A DNA stretch of 64,000 bases from Cupriavidus necator. Its GTDB lineage: Bacteria; Pseudomonadota; Gammaproteobacteria; Burkholderiales; Burkholderiaceae. Positions within the stretch are counted from its first letter, which is position 1; each line of letters begins with the position of its first letter. A program made the translations under genes and the position numbers. Below, piece after piece: positions 55,221-63,875 of this stretch. Below the pieces are notes generated by a model. The model saw nothing but the letters and a program-made list of their open reading frames with translations, was not told the origin of the DNA and did no database searches. The stretch spans positions 682,001-746,000 of the forward strand of contig CP074390.1 of assembly GCA_022041995.1 (NCBI GenBank). The letters run 5' to 3'.

Positions 55221-56132
55221 TCAGCCTGGCATATCTTCCGGTCCCCCATCTGGCTGCAGCGCGCGGATCATGGCCGCAATCGCGCGCAAGCGCGGTTGCT
55301 TGTACGGGGCATAGACCAGCAGCTGGCGCTCGCGCCACCGCTCATCCAGCGGCACGCGGACAAAGCGTCGGGTTCCCGCATAGGCGGCGCTGGCGCTGGC
55401 CGGAAGCACGGCGATGCCCAGGCCGGCCTCCACCATGCGGCAAGCGGCCTCGAAGCTGGACACCGCCACGCCCTGGTTGAACGGCAGGCGCAGGTTTGCC
55501 GCCTGCTCGCGCAAGTCCTGGTCCAGCGCGCCGCCTGGCTGGACCACGACCAGCGGATGCTCAAGCACCTCGGCATAACGAATCCGCTTGCGCCTTGCCA
55601 GCGGATGCGACGACGGAATCACAACGTTGAGCGGATCGCTGGCAAAGGGCCAGGTTTCCAGGCCGCCGGGCGCCTTGGCCGCGACGCCGATGCCGATGTC
55701 GACCCGGTCATCGAGGCAGGCCCGGATGGTTTCGGCGGTGGAGCGCTCATAAAGCGCAATCTCGACCAGCGGGTGCGCCGCCTTGAATGCGTGCAGCCGT
55801 TCCGGCAGAAAACCGATGATGGCCGACGGGCTGGCTGACAGGCGCACAACGCCGGCGACCCGGTCGCCCAGGTCTTGCACCTCGCGCGCGAAGCTGGCGA
55901 TATCCGCGTTCAGCTTGCGACCCAGTTCCAGCGCGCGGGCGCCGGCATCGGTCAGCACCACGCCCGCGGGCGAGCGGACCAACAGCACCACCCCCAGGCT
56001 TCGCTCCAGCTCGGCAATGCGCCGGCTCAGCGCCGACTGGGCAATATGCTCGGTCTCGGCCGCGCGCTTGATGGAGCCTTCGCGCGCCGCTGCCAGGAAC
56101 AGTTGAATATTGACGGGATCGATGCGATGCAT
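55221..56132 (-). CDS. LysR-family regulator
   Basis: 303 residues. The helix-turn-helix reads NIQLFLAAAREGSIKRAAE with IAQSALSRRIAELERSLG; the effector domain has GFLPERLHAFKAAHPLVEIALYE and VEAGLGIAVLPASA. It is divergent from the aconitase-family gene (183 bases) and followed by the Bug gene on the same strand, so it likely controls uptake and conversion of one substrate. Confidence 0.88.
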   Translation of the reverse strand: MHRIDPVNIQLFLAAAREGSIKRAAETEHIAQSALSRRIAELERSLGVVLLVRSPAGVVLTDAGARALELGRKLNADIASFAREVQDLGDRVAGVVRLSASPSAIIGFLPERLHAFKAAHPLVEIALYERSTAETIRACLDDRVDIGIGVAAKAPGGLETWPFASDPLNVVIPSSHPLARRKRIRYAEVLEHPLVVVQPGGALDQDLREQAANLRLPFNQGVAVSSFEAACRMVEAGLGIAVLPASASAAYAGTRRFVRVPLDERWRERQLLVYAPYKQPRLRAIAAMIRALQPDGGPEDMPG

Positions 56133-56314
56133 GGGTCAGTGGGCTCCTGCGGGCGATCCGGAATGTCGCCTGATACTAACCTTGCCGCGCGTCCTGCGCA
56201 TGCACAAGGGTTTACCTTAATATGCCGCGGACAGATAGCCGCCATGCCGCATCAGCGCTTCGTGTCCGCGCGCAATGGGCAGTAAAGTCCCGCGCAATGC
56301 CACCGGAGACTCGC

Positions 56315-58333
56315 ATGAGCGCCATCGATGCCACAGGCCGCATCCTGTTCCTTGCCGACTCAGCGGCGGTCATGGAAAAACAGTTCCAGGGCCAGGCCAT
56401 GACCCTGGACCAGGCTGGCACCCTGCGCGACGACGTTTCCACGGACGAAATCACACCCGTGCCGATCCTGACGCACTATGACGACGCGCTCGGCCGCTAT
56501 CCCTATACGGGCTACAAGGTAGAGGGAACCTGCCCGGTCACCGCCAACGCCATCCGCAACGGGGGCTTTTCGGTGACGGTCGCGGGCAACCGCTACGGCA
56601 AGGGATCCTCGCGCGAGCACAGTCCGGCAGCAGAGAAGCTGGCGGGCATCCAGCTGGTCATCGCCCGCAGCTTCGAGCGCATCTACCGCCAGAACGCCGA
56701 CAACATCGGCTTGTTCACCTCGACCGACTTCAGCCTGCTTGCCCGCCTGGAGAAAGGCGAACCCATCGAACCGGACGCGCTCGTCGCCGGGCGCGACGCG
56801 CTGGCCGCATCCATCCTGCGGCACGGTGGGCTCCTGAAGTTCGGGCAGGCATACCTGAGCAAGGTGGAACCCGCGGCCCCGGCCCTGCCCACGGGCCCGC
56901 TGACCTTGTTCGAAAAGATCGTCCACCGGCATCTGCTTGCGACGCCGGTGACGCCGGCCAGCCCGGCTCCGGGCGACGGCATCTTCGTGCGGGCCGACTG
57001 GCGCTTCATCCACGAGTACTACACAGGCATGTGCGCCCACCTGCTGCACGCCACCTTCGGCACACCGCGTCAACTCAAGGATGCGGACCACATCGTTGTC
57101 TTTGAGGATCACACCTCCTATGTCACGGAAAGCCCGGCCCACGTGCGCGGCGGGCTGGTCGGCAACGTCGCCAGGATGTGCGCGGCGCAACGGGATTTCG
57201 TTCGCGCCTACCAGCTCCGCTGCCACCGCACGCTGACCGAGGACGAGTCCCGCAGCGCTCCGGGCAGCCATGCCGCGGGCATCTCGCACGCGATGATGGC
57301 CGAACGCTATGCCCTGCCCGGACAAGTCGTGGTGGGCACCGACTCTCACACCCCGCATAGCGGCGCGCTGGGATGCGTGGCGTTCGGTGTCGGCACGACG
57401 GACATGGCCAATGCGTTCGTGACCGGCGCCGTGCGCATGACCATGCCGCAGTGCATTCTGGTCAGGCTGGACGGCGTCATGCCGCCAGGCGTCACGGCCA
57501 AGGATGTCGTGCTGCACCTGCTGGCACAAGCCGAGATCAAGGCTGGCGCGGGCGTCGGCAAGGTGTTCGAGTTCACCGGGACGGCTGTCCGCGCGATGTC
57601 CATCGACGAGCGCGCCACCCTGACGAACATGTGCGCCGAACTCGGCGGCTTCACCGGCATCGTCGCGCCCGACGCCGAGACCGTCCGCTTCCTCAAGGAA
57701 CGGCGCGGCATCGATTTCAAGGTCGAGCCATGGATGCAAAGCGACGACCACGCTGTCTTTGCCACCACGATCGACATCGACTGCGGCACGCTCAGCCCCA
57801 TGGTGGCCCGCCCCGGTGATCCGGGCAACGGCCTGCCGCTGGCCGCGCTGGACCAGCGCGTGCCAGTGGATATCGCATACGGCGGCTCTTGCACGGCCGG
57901 CAAGCGCGAGGACTTCGACTGGTATCACGAGGTCCTGCACTGGGCCGTGGAGCGAGGCTTGCGCATTGCGCCTCACGTCACCCTCTACCTTCAGTTCGGC
58001 ACGACCGACGTCAGGGACTATTGCGTCCGCCAGGGCTACTTGGAAACGTTCGAGGCGGTCGGCGCACGGATCCTCCAGCCTTCCTGCGGCGCCTGCGCCA
58101 ACTGTGGCCCGGGATCCTCGGAGCGGGCCGAGCAGGTGACGGTCAGCTCGATCAACCGGAACTTTCCCGGGCGCTCGGGCCCCGGCCAGGTCTGGCTTGC
58201 CAGCCCGCCAACGGTGGCCGCCAGCGCCATTTGCGGGGAATTGGCTTCCTTCCATGCGTTGCAACAGCGCTATGAAGGGAATGGGATAATCGCGTCATGG
58301 CAGATAGGACGGGCATCGCAGAGCTGCCGCTGA
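56315..58333 (+). CDS. Aconitase/isopropylmalate dehydratase-family hydro-lyase, small domain first
   Basis: 672 residues from ATG 56315, chosen for GGAG at 56305; an upstream frame extends to 56222. Residues about 15-200 are the swivel (LeuD-like) domain with STDEITPVP and GNRYGKGSSREHSP. The large LeuC-like domain follows with EDHTSY, GTDSHTPHSGALGC, YGGSCTAGKREDF and the cluster Cys in QPSCGACANCGPG. The order small-then-large is like AcnB and opposite to AcnA. The substrate is not fixed; citrate, citraconate, maleate or a branched malate are possible. The context (LysR, Bug receptors) points to catabolism of an imported di- or tricarboxylate. The last 20 residues are unlike the family. 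Confidence 0.82.
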   Translation: MSAIDATGRILFLADSAAVMEKQFQGQAMTLDQAGTLRDDVSTDEITPVPILTHYDDALGRYPYTGYKVEGTCPVTANAIRNGGFSVTVAGNRYGKGSSREHSPAAEKLAGIQLVIARSFERIYRQNADNIGLFTSTDFSLLARLEKGEPIEPDALVAGRDALAASILRHGGLLKFGQAYLSKVEPAAPALPTGPLTLFEKIVHRHLLATPVTPASPAPGDGIFVRADWRFIHEYYTGMCAHLLHATFGTPRQLKDADHIVVFEDHTSYVTESPAHVRGGLVGNVARMCAAQRDFVRAYQLRCHRTLTEDESRSAPGSHAAGISHAMMAERYALPGQVVVGTDSHTPHSGALGCVAFGVGTTDMANAFVTGAVRMTMPQCILVRLDGVMPPGVTAKDVVLHLLAQAEIKAGAGVGKVFEFTGTAVRAMSIDERATLTNMCAELGGFTGIVAPDAETVRFLKERRGIDFKVEPWMQSDDHAVFATTIDIDCGTLSPMVARPGDPGNGLPLAALDQRVPVDIAYGGSCTAGKREDFDWYHEVLHWAVERGLRIAPHVTLYLQFGTTDVRDYCVRQGYLETFEAVGARILQPSCGACANCGPGSSERAEQVTVSSINRNFPGRSGPGQVWLASPPTVAASAICGELASFHALQQRYEGNGIIASWQIGRASQSCR

Positions 58334-58408
58334 TGGCGCGGGGGAATTACGGCGCCATGGCCAGCGCCCGCCCCGCAAACCCGCCGCTGGCCGGCGCCTG
58401 TATCCCCG

Positions 58409-58466
58409 GGCAAGCCGGCGGATGCGCTGAGGGAATTCCTGATTCACGCTTGCGGGAGCTGAGGCG
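58409..58466 (+). repeat. Near-copy of the 3' end of the LysR gene at 54022-54079
   Basis: 55 of 58 bases match the end of the 53140-54075 LysR gene, including its stop. In frame it reads PADALREFLIHACGS and stops. Upstream of it no LysR body is left. It is a fragment of a paralogous LysR gene or a recombination scar. Confidence 0.75.
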
Positions 58467-58657
58467 CCGGATCCTGTCGTGTCGTGCCCAACCCAGCGCA
58501 AAAAACCGAAAGAAATGGTGCAATGCAGCATAAATGCGCCTATGCTTGGGGAATGCCGGCCGGACACGCTTTCGAAAAGCGATCCAGACGCCGCTCGCCT
58601 CCCATTTGCCAGAATTTGCCAGGTGTCCGTTTTCATCGGATATCGAAGGAAAACCCC

Positions 58658-59149
58658 GTGCCCCCCTCCGTTCTTCAGCAACCTGTCCTCGACGCTTCTG
58701 CAAACTCCTCTCGCCTCTTTAGTGAAATGTGCGAACTGCTCCAGGCGGCAATACATGTCGTCAGCATTCGCACCACGCGCATGGCGATCGCCGGTCCGGC
58801 GCCTGACGAGCAGGACCAGCGCGAATTCAGCCTGATGAGCATTGAAAAGGGAGAGGCCGCATCGGAATCGTTGCTTGCGATGGGTTCGGGATGGATCAAC
58901 CTGACCATGAGCCTCGCAAAGGACACCAGCGATCATCTCTGGGCGACATCCGCGGCCGCGGCCACGCTGGCGTGCAGTCGTTCCGCTGCGCAATGGTTCG
59001 AACGCCAGGCCGACCTTCTGCAATTGGCCGCCGGGTTCCCCGGCAACCCGCTGAAGCTGGCAGACCTGGCGACAAACCTGATGCAGGAGATCCTCGCGCC
59101 GATCCACGGCCGTGCGATGGCAAATGCGAAGCGCCTGGGCGCAGCGTGA
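58658..59149 (+). CDS. Phasin-like polyhydroxyalkanoate granule protein
   Basis: 163 residues from GTG 58658, which has GAAGGAAAA before it; the open frame begins earlier at 58484 but that part is not protein-like. Ala-rich amphipathic helices and the end LAPIHGRAMANAKRLG resemble small granule-associated phasin-like proteins of Burkholderiales. No signal peptide or Cys-rich motif. Likely coats storage granules (family inference). Confidence 0.6.
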   Translation: MPPSVLQQPVLDASANSSRLFSEMCELLQAAIHVVSIRTTRMAIAGPAPDEQDQREFSLMSIEKGEAASESLLAMGSGWINLTMSLAKDTSDHLWATSAAAATLACSRSAAQWFERQADLLQLAAGFPGNPLKLADLATNLMQEILAPIHGRAMANAKRLGAA

Positions 59150-59272
59150 AGGGCGCCAGGCCCGCGGTTGCATCGCCACGGACCGAATCAGACAGCACCC
59201 GCACGCGGGCGCGCGAACAGGAAACCGCGGACCCGGTCGGAGCCAGACGCCGGCAACGCTTGCGCCGATTTC

Positions 59273-59575
59273 CTAGACGGTGACGGCCGCGACGCCTTCC
59301 AGCGCGATAATCCTTGTTGTCGCACACCTTTCCCGAATCGCCTTGAGGCGGGCGTACTCTGGCGAGTCATACCAGGCCATCAAGGCATCCATGTCCGGGA
59401 ACTCGACGATGACGAGACGATGCGGCTGCCAGTCTCCTTCGAGCACTTTGGTTGCACCGCCACGGCCCAGATATTTCCCACCATAGCGCACCTCGGTAGC
59501 AGGTACGTCTCGTTTGTACTCTTCAAAAACGGCGGGGTCCGTGACGTCAACATCGGCAATCAGGTATGCAGCCAT
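59273..59575 (-). CDS. DUF1330 family protein
   Basis: 100 residues: AYLIADVDVTDPAVFEEYKR, then YGGKYLGRGGATKVLEG, LVIVEFPDMDALMAWYDSPEY, and a final strand. This is the DUF1330 dimeric alpha/beta barrel pattern. The function is unknown. It is convergent with the phasin-like gene. Confidence 0.88.
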   Translation of the reverse strand: MAAYLIADVDVTDPAVFEEYKRDVPATEVRYGGKYLGRGGATKVLEGDWQPHRLVIVEFPDMDALMAWYDSPEYARLKAIRERCATTRIIALEGVAAVTV

Positions 59576-59871
59576 GGCACGCTCCTATCTGCGGTAGTTC
59601 CCCGGTTGATTGTAGTTGCCACAATCGCCAGTACAGGCCGGGACGCGAGCGAGATCCCCATCAACGCCACGCGCCTGCCCTGCCCGCCCCGCCTCCAGGA
59701 ACGGCAGCAACTCCACAAGTCCGGGAATCACGGCCTCCGTAAACGGTCAAGCCTGCTCGGCGCCGCGCCGGTAGAATGCAGGTCGCCACAGCATTCATCC
59801 GCGAGCACGGCATCGACTGATTCTCGTAGCACTCACCAGCCCATATCAACATCCACGGACGGAGACATGCC

Positions 59872-60846
59872 TTGAACATAAAGAACCGATTCATCCTGGG
59901 CCTGTTGGCGACGGTAAGCGTTATCGCGGCTACACCAGCTTGCGCACAAGAGCAATGGCCGAGCAAGACGATCCGCTTTGTCGTGCCCTTTGCCGCCGGC
60001 GGCGCCAATGACCTGATGGCGCGCGCCGCGGCCGAGGGCGCAACCAAGGCGCTGGGCCAGACCGTGCTGATCGAGAACCGGCCCGGCGCGGGCGGCACCG
60101 TGGGCGCCGATATCGTGGCCAAGAGCGCGCCGGATGGCTACACCTTCCTGATCAGCGCCGCCGGCGTCATCTCCAACAGCATGATCAAGAAGTCCATGCC
60201 GTTCAAGGATGACGCGCTCGTCCCCGTCGCCATGATCGGCCTTGCGCCCTCGGTCATCGTGGTGCCGAAGAACGCGCCCTACAAGGATCTGCGCGACTTT
60301 GTCGAGGCTTCAAAGAAGGGGAACGGTTTCAACTTCGCTACCGCGGGAACCGGCAGCACCCCGCACTTCGTGGCGGAGATCCTCAATGTGAAGTACGGTG
60401 CGAAGCTGCAGCCGGTGCCCTACAAGAGCGGGTCGGAAAGCACCACGGCAGTGCTGGGCGGCCAGGTGGAAGGAACCTCCGAGGCCAGCATCATCGCCCT
60501 TCCGCATATCCTGCACGATGGCAAGTTCAAGGCGCTCGCCACCACCTGGACGCAACGCATCTCGGCCTACCCGCAACTCTCCACCGCCGTGGAGCAAGGT
60601 TTCCCGGACCTGCAGATCGCGCATTGGGCCGGCGTCCATGCAGCCAAGGGGACGCCCGACGCGATCCTGGACAAGGTGGCCGCCGCGGTCGACAAGGCCA
60701 TGAAGGACCCGGCCGCCGCCGCCAAGCTGAAGGCCGTGGGCATCGAGCCGGTCGGCGGCACGCGTGCCGACTTTGTGAAGTTTGTCGATGCTGAGCGCAA
60801 GCGGCTGGGCGAGATCGTCAAGGCTGCCAAGATGCAGGAAAAGTAA
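59872..60846 (+). CDS. Tripartite tricarboxylate (Bug) receptor, TTG start
   Basis: 324 residues. The start is TTG 59872 with GGAGA six bases before it; an ATG at 59867 is only two codons long before a stop and too close to that site. Signal peptide to TPACAQ, then IRFVVPFAAGGANDLMAR, ENRPGAGGTVGADIV, PDGYTFLIS and NFATAGTGSTPHFVAEIL. Periplasmic carboxylate binding; no membrane partner genes nearby. A terminator follows. A decayed LysR gene lies downstream on the other strand. Confidence 0.9.
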   Translation: MNIKNRFILGLLATVSVIAATPACAQEQWPSKTIRFVVPFAAGGANDLMARAAAEGATKALGQTVLIENRPGAGGTVGADIVAKSAPDGYTFLISAAGVISNSMIKKSMPFKDDALVPVAMIGLAPSVIVVPKNAPYKDLRDFVEASKKGNGFNFATAGTGSTPHFVAEILNVKYGAKLQPVPYKSGSESTTAVLGGQVEGTSEASIIALPHILHDGKFKALATTWTQRISAYPQLSTAVEQGFPDLQIAHWAGVHAAKGTPDAILDKVAAAVDKAMKDPAAAAKLKAVGIEPVGGTRADFVKFVDAERKRLGEIVKAAKMQEK

Positions 60847-60862
60847 TCGCGGCTTCCGTCAT

Positions 60863-60893
60863 GCCGCCCCATCCGTCAAGGCGTTGGGGCGGC
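60863..60893 (+). terminator. Hairpin after the Bug gene
   Basis: GCCGCCCCA (60863-60871) pairs with TGGGGCGGC (60885-60893), followed by CTTGCTTTC. It lies 17 bases after the stop and also before the end of the LysR remnant on the other strand. Confidence 0.65.
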
Positions 60894-60900
60894 CTTGCTT

Positions 60901-61081
60901 TCATTGAGCGCTGCCGCAGGCAGGTTGCGGCGCCCCCAGTTCTGCCTGCCGCTCCAGATGCAGGCGGATAAAGTCCATCAGCGTTCGCGTTGCCAGCGTC
61001 GGATAGCGGTTTGGTGCGGTCAGCATGTAGACGCTGTCGCCCACGCCTTTCCGGCGGCTGGGAGGTGATCTTCAGCGCCAC
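60901..61081 (-). pseudogene. Remnant of a LysR-family regulator
   Basis: Reading from 61081 the pieces are VALKITSQPP (middle of the effector domain) and then, in another frame, VGDSVYMLTAPNRYPTLA with TLMDFIRLHLERQ to a stop at 60901, which is a LysR C-terminus. The DNA-binding domain and most of the effector domain are gone and the two parts are out of frame. Not functional. Confidence 0.65.
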
Positions 61082-61111
61082 GTCGTAGCGTAGAACCCGA
61101 TGGCTTTAGTC

Positions 61112-61423
61112 CTAGTCGTCATCGTGCCAACGATGCCACTCGCCATGGCGCTCTCTCCACTCGCGTTCCCTCCACCGCCGCTCACGCCACTGTTGTTCAC
61201 GCCATTCGCGTGCCTGCCAATCGTCGTAGTAACCTGGCGCCACTACCACCGGGCGCGGAGCAACGTAGACAGGGGCCGGTTCGTAGTACACCGGGGGCGG
61301 AGGCGCTGCAACTACGACACCTGGAATACCGATGCCAATTCCGACGTCTACCCTTGCCTGGGCGGCGCCTGACGCAAGCATGGATGCGGCTGCGATTGCA
61401 CAAACTGCCAAGATCTTCTGCAT
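61112..61423 (-). CDS. Small secreted protein with Pro/Tyr region and WRER repeats
   Basis: 103 residues. A clear signal peptide (CAIAAASMLASGAAQA) leads to a Gly/Ile/Val stretch, a Pro/Tyr/Val part (PPPPVYYEPAPVYVAPRP) and a highly charged tail of WRER-type repeats ending in Asp. This YXXP-plus-charged-tail style is common in Burkholderiales periplasmic proteins of unknown role. Composition is extreme but the frame and the signal peptide are convincing. Confidence 0.7.
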   Translation of the reverse strand: MQKILAVCAIAAASMLASGAAQARVDVGIGIGIPGVVVAAPPPPVYYEPAPVYVAPRPVVVAPGYYDDWQAREWREQQWRERRWREREWRERHGEWHRWHDDD

Positions 61424-61704
61424 GATGCTGTTCCGTCGACTGTTGCCAATACCTTAAAGGGTTCTCGCCCTGTTTGGTATGAGCAGAACCTAAAGCTGGT
61501 TACCTCGTGTAACGGCGACAGCTTGCGACAGTTGACCACTGCGCTTGAGAGTCTTGTAAGGCTTTGTATCCACTCCTTCGTAGGCTGACGCTTCAGTCAA
61601 GCGGTGGAGATCCTTCCGTCAACGGGTAGTGCTATCGGTCAGCGCGTCGCAGCTGCGCTCGCAGGCCTGCCCTGCGATGCGGGCAGAAGTCAGGGGCTGG
61701 CGCA

Positions 61705-62166
61705 TCAATCCTTGTTACGGTCTCTGCCGCGACCGTTGCCACCGTCGGCATCACGACTCCGCCCACGGTCATCACCGCGGTTACCGCCACGGTCATTGCC
61801 CCGGTCCTCGCCACGCTCGCCTCGCCGGTCCCGGCCGCGATTCTCCGCTCGCTCATCGCCGCGATTCCATCCACGCTTCTCGCCGCGGTTTTCGCCTTGA
61901 TCTCCACCACGGTTCCAGCCGCGGTTATCACGGTCGCTCCAATCACGGCCCCTGTTTCGCTTCTCGTCCCGGTCCCAGCCTCGATCCCAATCACCGCCCC
62001 ACCTTCGGTTGCCGCCGTAGTACCTCGCGCCGTCCCAATCGGAGTAACCGCCGCCGTAAATCGGACGCGAGTAACCGCCGTGGTAGTAGCCGTCATCATA
62101 GGGAGCGATGGCGCAGCCGGTGAGAAGTGCTGCCGTGGCTACGGCGAGCACAAATAGGGATTTCAT
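61705..62166 (-). CDS. Lipoprotein with long Arg/Gly/Asp low-complexity tail
   Basis: 153 residues from ATG 62166. The N-terminus has a lipobox (ALLTGC), then a Tyr/Gly part, and then about 100 residues built from NRGD, DRG and RGE-like units. The rest is charged and disordered. It probably faces the periplasm anchored to the outer membrane. Unknown function. An earlier open start at 62406 lacks a signal peptide and is not chosen. The 61424-61704 stretch between this gene and the WRER protein holds nothing recognised. Confidence 0.7.
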   Translation of the reverse strand: MKSLFVLAVATAALLTGCAIAPYDDGYYHGGYSRPIYGGGYSDWDGARYYGGNRRWGGDWDRGWDRDEKRNRGRDWSDRDNRGWNRGGDQGENRGEKRGWNRGDERAENRGRDRRGERGEDRGNDRGGNRGDDRGRSRDADGGNGRGRDRNKD

Positions 62167-62375
62167 GGTGACCTGCGCTTGCAATTGGCGAATTTGGCGC
62201 AAGGATACCGACGGGCACCTCCCCCGGTTGTAAGAAATCGTGTCCCACAGCGCGGGGGCGGAGCTAGCTGTAGCCGTCAACCCGCGCCGATGACGGCAGC
62301 ACCGGTCGTCAACGTGCCTGAGATGGCGAGCTAGTCGGTGAAGGAATCGAAACGCTTCGGCGTAGCCGCATGAGG

Positions 62376-62615
62376 CTACAAGCCGGTCTTGGTGTTCTCG
62401 ACGCAAGCCTTTGCGTAAGCGATTGCTTCGGTCATTGCCTCGTCCTCGCTACTGAACGAGGCTTTGATCTTGTGTCGCAAGCCTGGGACAAACTCGTTTG
62501 CGTGATCGATTCTTCGCTCGAACAATACCGATGCCTCCCAGGTCCCGGATTTAGACTTCCAGACCGTGCAGTGGCAGTAGTACTCCCCTTCTTCGACCCA
62601 GACATGGCTCGACAT
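62376..62615 (-). CDS. Small soluble protein, unknown (paralogue A)
   Basis: 79 residues, start MSSHVWVEEGEYYCHCTVW, with WEASVLFERR in the middle and a final helix EAMTEAIAYAKACVEN. The same strand-plus-helix plan and a similar end occur in the next small gene at 62735. No named family recognised. Confidence 0.6.
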   Translation of the reverse strand: MSSHVWVEEGEYYCHCTVWKSKSGTWEASVLFERRIDHANEFVPGLRHKIKASFSSEDEAMTEAIAYAKACVENTKTGL

Positions 62616-62734
62616 GGCGACCTCCCATCGTTTCGAGGAATCCTAGCATGACGAAAGAACGCCCCAGCCGGCATCTACTGCGGCTGCGCGTAGACTGCCA
62701 ATCCGTGGGTCTGGGCGGTCGATTTCAGAGGGGT

Positions 62735-62938
62735 TCAGCCGTGATCATCTACCCACGCTTTCGCCCAGGCAATGCCGGCTGCCGCAGCCCGCTCGAACGA
62801 GGGGTAGTACCCCAAGGGATCCGACCCTTCCTCGATGCGGCCCTCCTTCTCAACTGCACCGGATGCCTCGAAGGACCCGTCACCAAGCTGCTTTGCAAAA
62901 CCGCGGACGGTGTAGCCCTTGTAGCTTTCGATTGTCAT
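62735..62938 (-). CDS. Small soluble protein, unknown (paralogue B)
   Basis: 67 residues: MTIESYKGYTVRGFAKQ, FEASGAVEKEGR, and a final helix AAAAGIAWAKAWVDDHG. Similar plan to the protein at 62376-62615. Short two-strand/helix proteins like this are common in Burkholderiales, with no known role. Confidence 0.6.
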   Translation of the reverse strand: MTIESYKGYTVRGFAKQLGDGSFEASGAVEKEGRIEEGSDPLGYYPSFERAAAAGIAWAKAWVDDHG

Positions 62939-63305
62939 GACGACCTCCGATTTAGACAGAAGATCGTAGCATGAAGAAACGGGTCAATCCGACTCTCGAC
63001 GGCGAGACCGGTTGCATCTCTGCGCCGGCGAGCCATACCGCTACCGCCTCTGGCGCGAGTGGGTCTGAAGCAACCCGAGCCTCGCCTTCATCAGACTGAC
63101 GATCACCCGCTGCCTGCAGGGCGCGCTATGCATCAAGCGAAGGAAGTTTAGGCCGGCGCTTCACGGCCCCTCGGCATTGCGGCACAGGGCAGGCGAGGGA
63201 TCGGCGGCGGCGCAAAGCACCCGGCCGCCTCCAACGCTTCCATCGTCAGCCCTTATTCGAGCATCTGCGCACCGTGAAGCCGCATGCCGGGGAGCCAAAG
63301 CCGAC
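62939..63305. other. Stretch without recognised gene
   Basis: About 370 bases between the small gene and the phasin end. Several stops in all frames, no family match and no strong hairpin noticed. Confidence 0.5.
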
Positions 63306-63875
63306 TTACATTGCAGCTGCCTTTGAGGCCTGCGCCGCACGACGTTGCATGCCTTTCGAGGGCACCTCCGCAGCAGTATTGAAGCTGCTCTCGGCCACTT
63401 GCATGGCTTGTTTTGCCGTCGTTTGCATCGACTCATAGAGCGTAGTGGTCGCGTTGACGGCCTCCTGCCAGGCAGCCAATGGCGCCGCCGCCGCACCCGC
63501 TGGCGTCTGGCTCACCACGCTGCCAAGGAAGTCGTGCAGACCCTGCTTGCCTGCCGTGTATTGGACTTCGGCGACCTTCTCGAACTCCGCCCGAGTGGCG
63601 GCGAGGATGTCGTACAGTTGACGGCGATACGCCAATACATTGGCGGCTGCGGGTTGAAATAATTCGATTTGCAATTCGAGCAATGCTTGCGGGTCCTTGA
63701 CTGAGAGCGCTTTCTTTGCGCCGTCTTGTGTCTCAGCCAAGGCCGTCTTCATGGTTTGCAGATTCAACTCCAGCAGTTTTTCGAAGCCTTCAAAGGCCTT
63801 GCCGGTCAGCCCGGTCAAGGCTTCAATGCCTGCCATTTGGACCTTAATGAATTGCTCGGGGGACCACTGAGTCAT
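63306..63875 (-). CDS. Phasin family protein (PHA granule coat)
   Basis: 189 residues: MTQWSPEQFIKVQMAGIEALTG is cut short here; then AFEGFEKLLELNLQTMKTAL, QPAAANVLAYRRQLYDILA, and EVQYTAGKQGLHDFLGSVV. This is the PhaP/phasin pattern of long amphipathic helices without Cys. It binds the surface of polyhydroxyalkanoate granules and helps control their size. The ATG is at 63875. No phaC or phaA gene is in this window. The Ala/Lys-rich C-terminal tail is usual for the family. Confidence 0.85.
   Translation of the reverse strand: MTQWSPEQFIKVQMAGIEALTGLTGKAFEGFEKLLELNLQTMKTALAETQDGAKKALSVKDPQALLELQIELFQPAAANVLAYRRQLYDILAATRAEFEKVAEVQYTAGKQGLHDFLGSVVSQTPAGAAAAPLAAWQEAVNATTTLYESMQTTAKQAMQVAESSFNTAAEVPSKGMQRRAAQASKAAAM

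Noticed and set aside
58297..58533. 78-residue frame after the aconitase-family gene
   Set aside because: No ribosome site, and its middle is the copied LysR tail read in a wrong frame.
59867..59875. ATG CCT TGA as a two-codon leader peptide of the Bug gene
   Set aside because: The ATG is one base from the ribosome site and thus badly spaced; the overlapping TTG 59872 is the better start and no leader function is needed.
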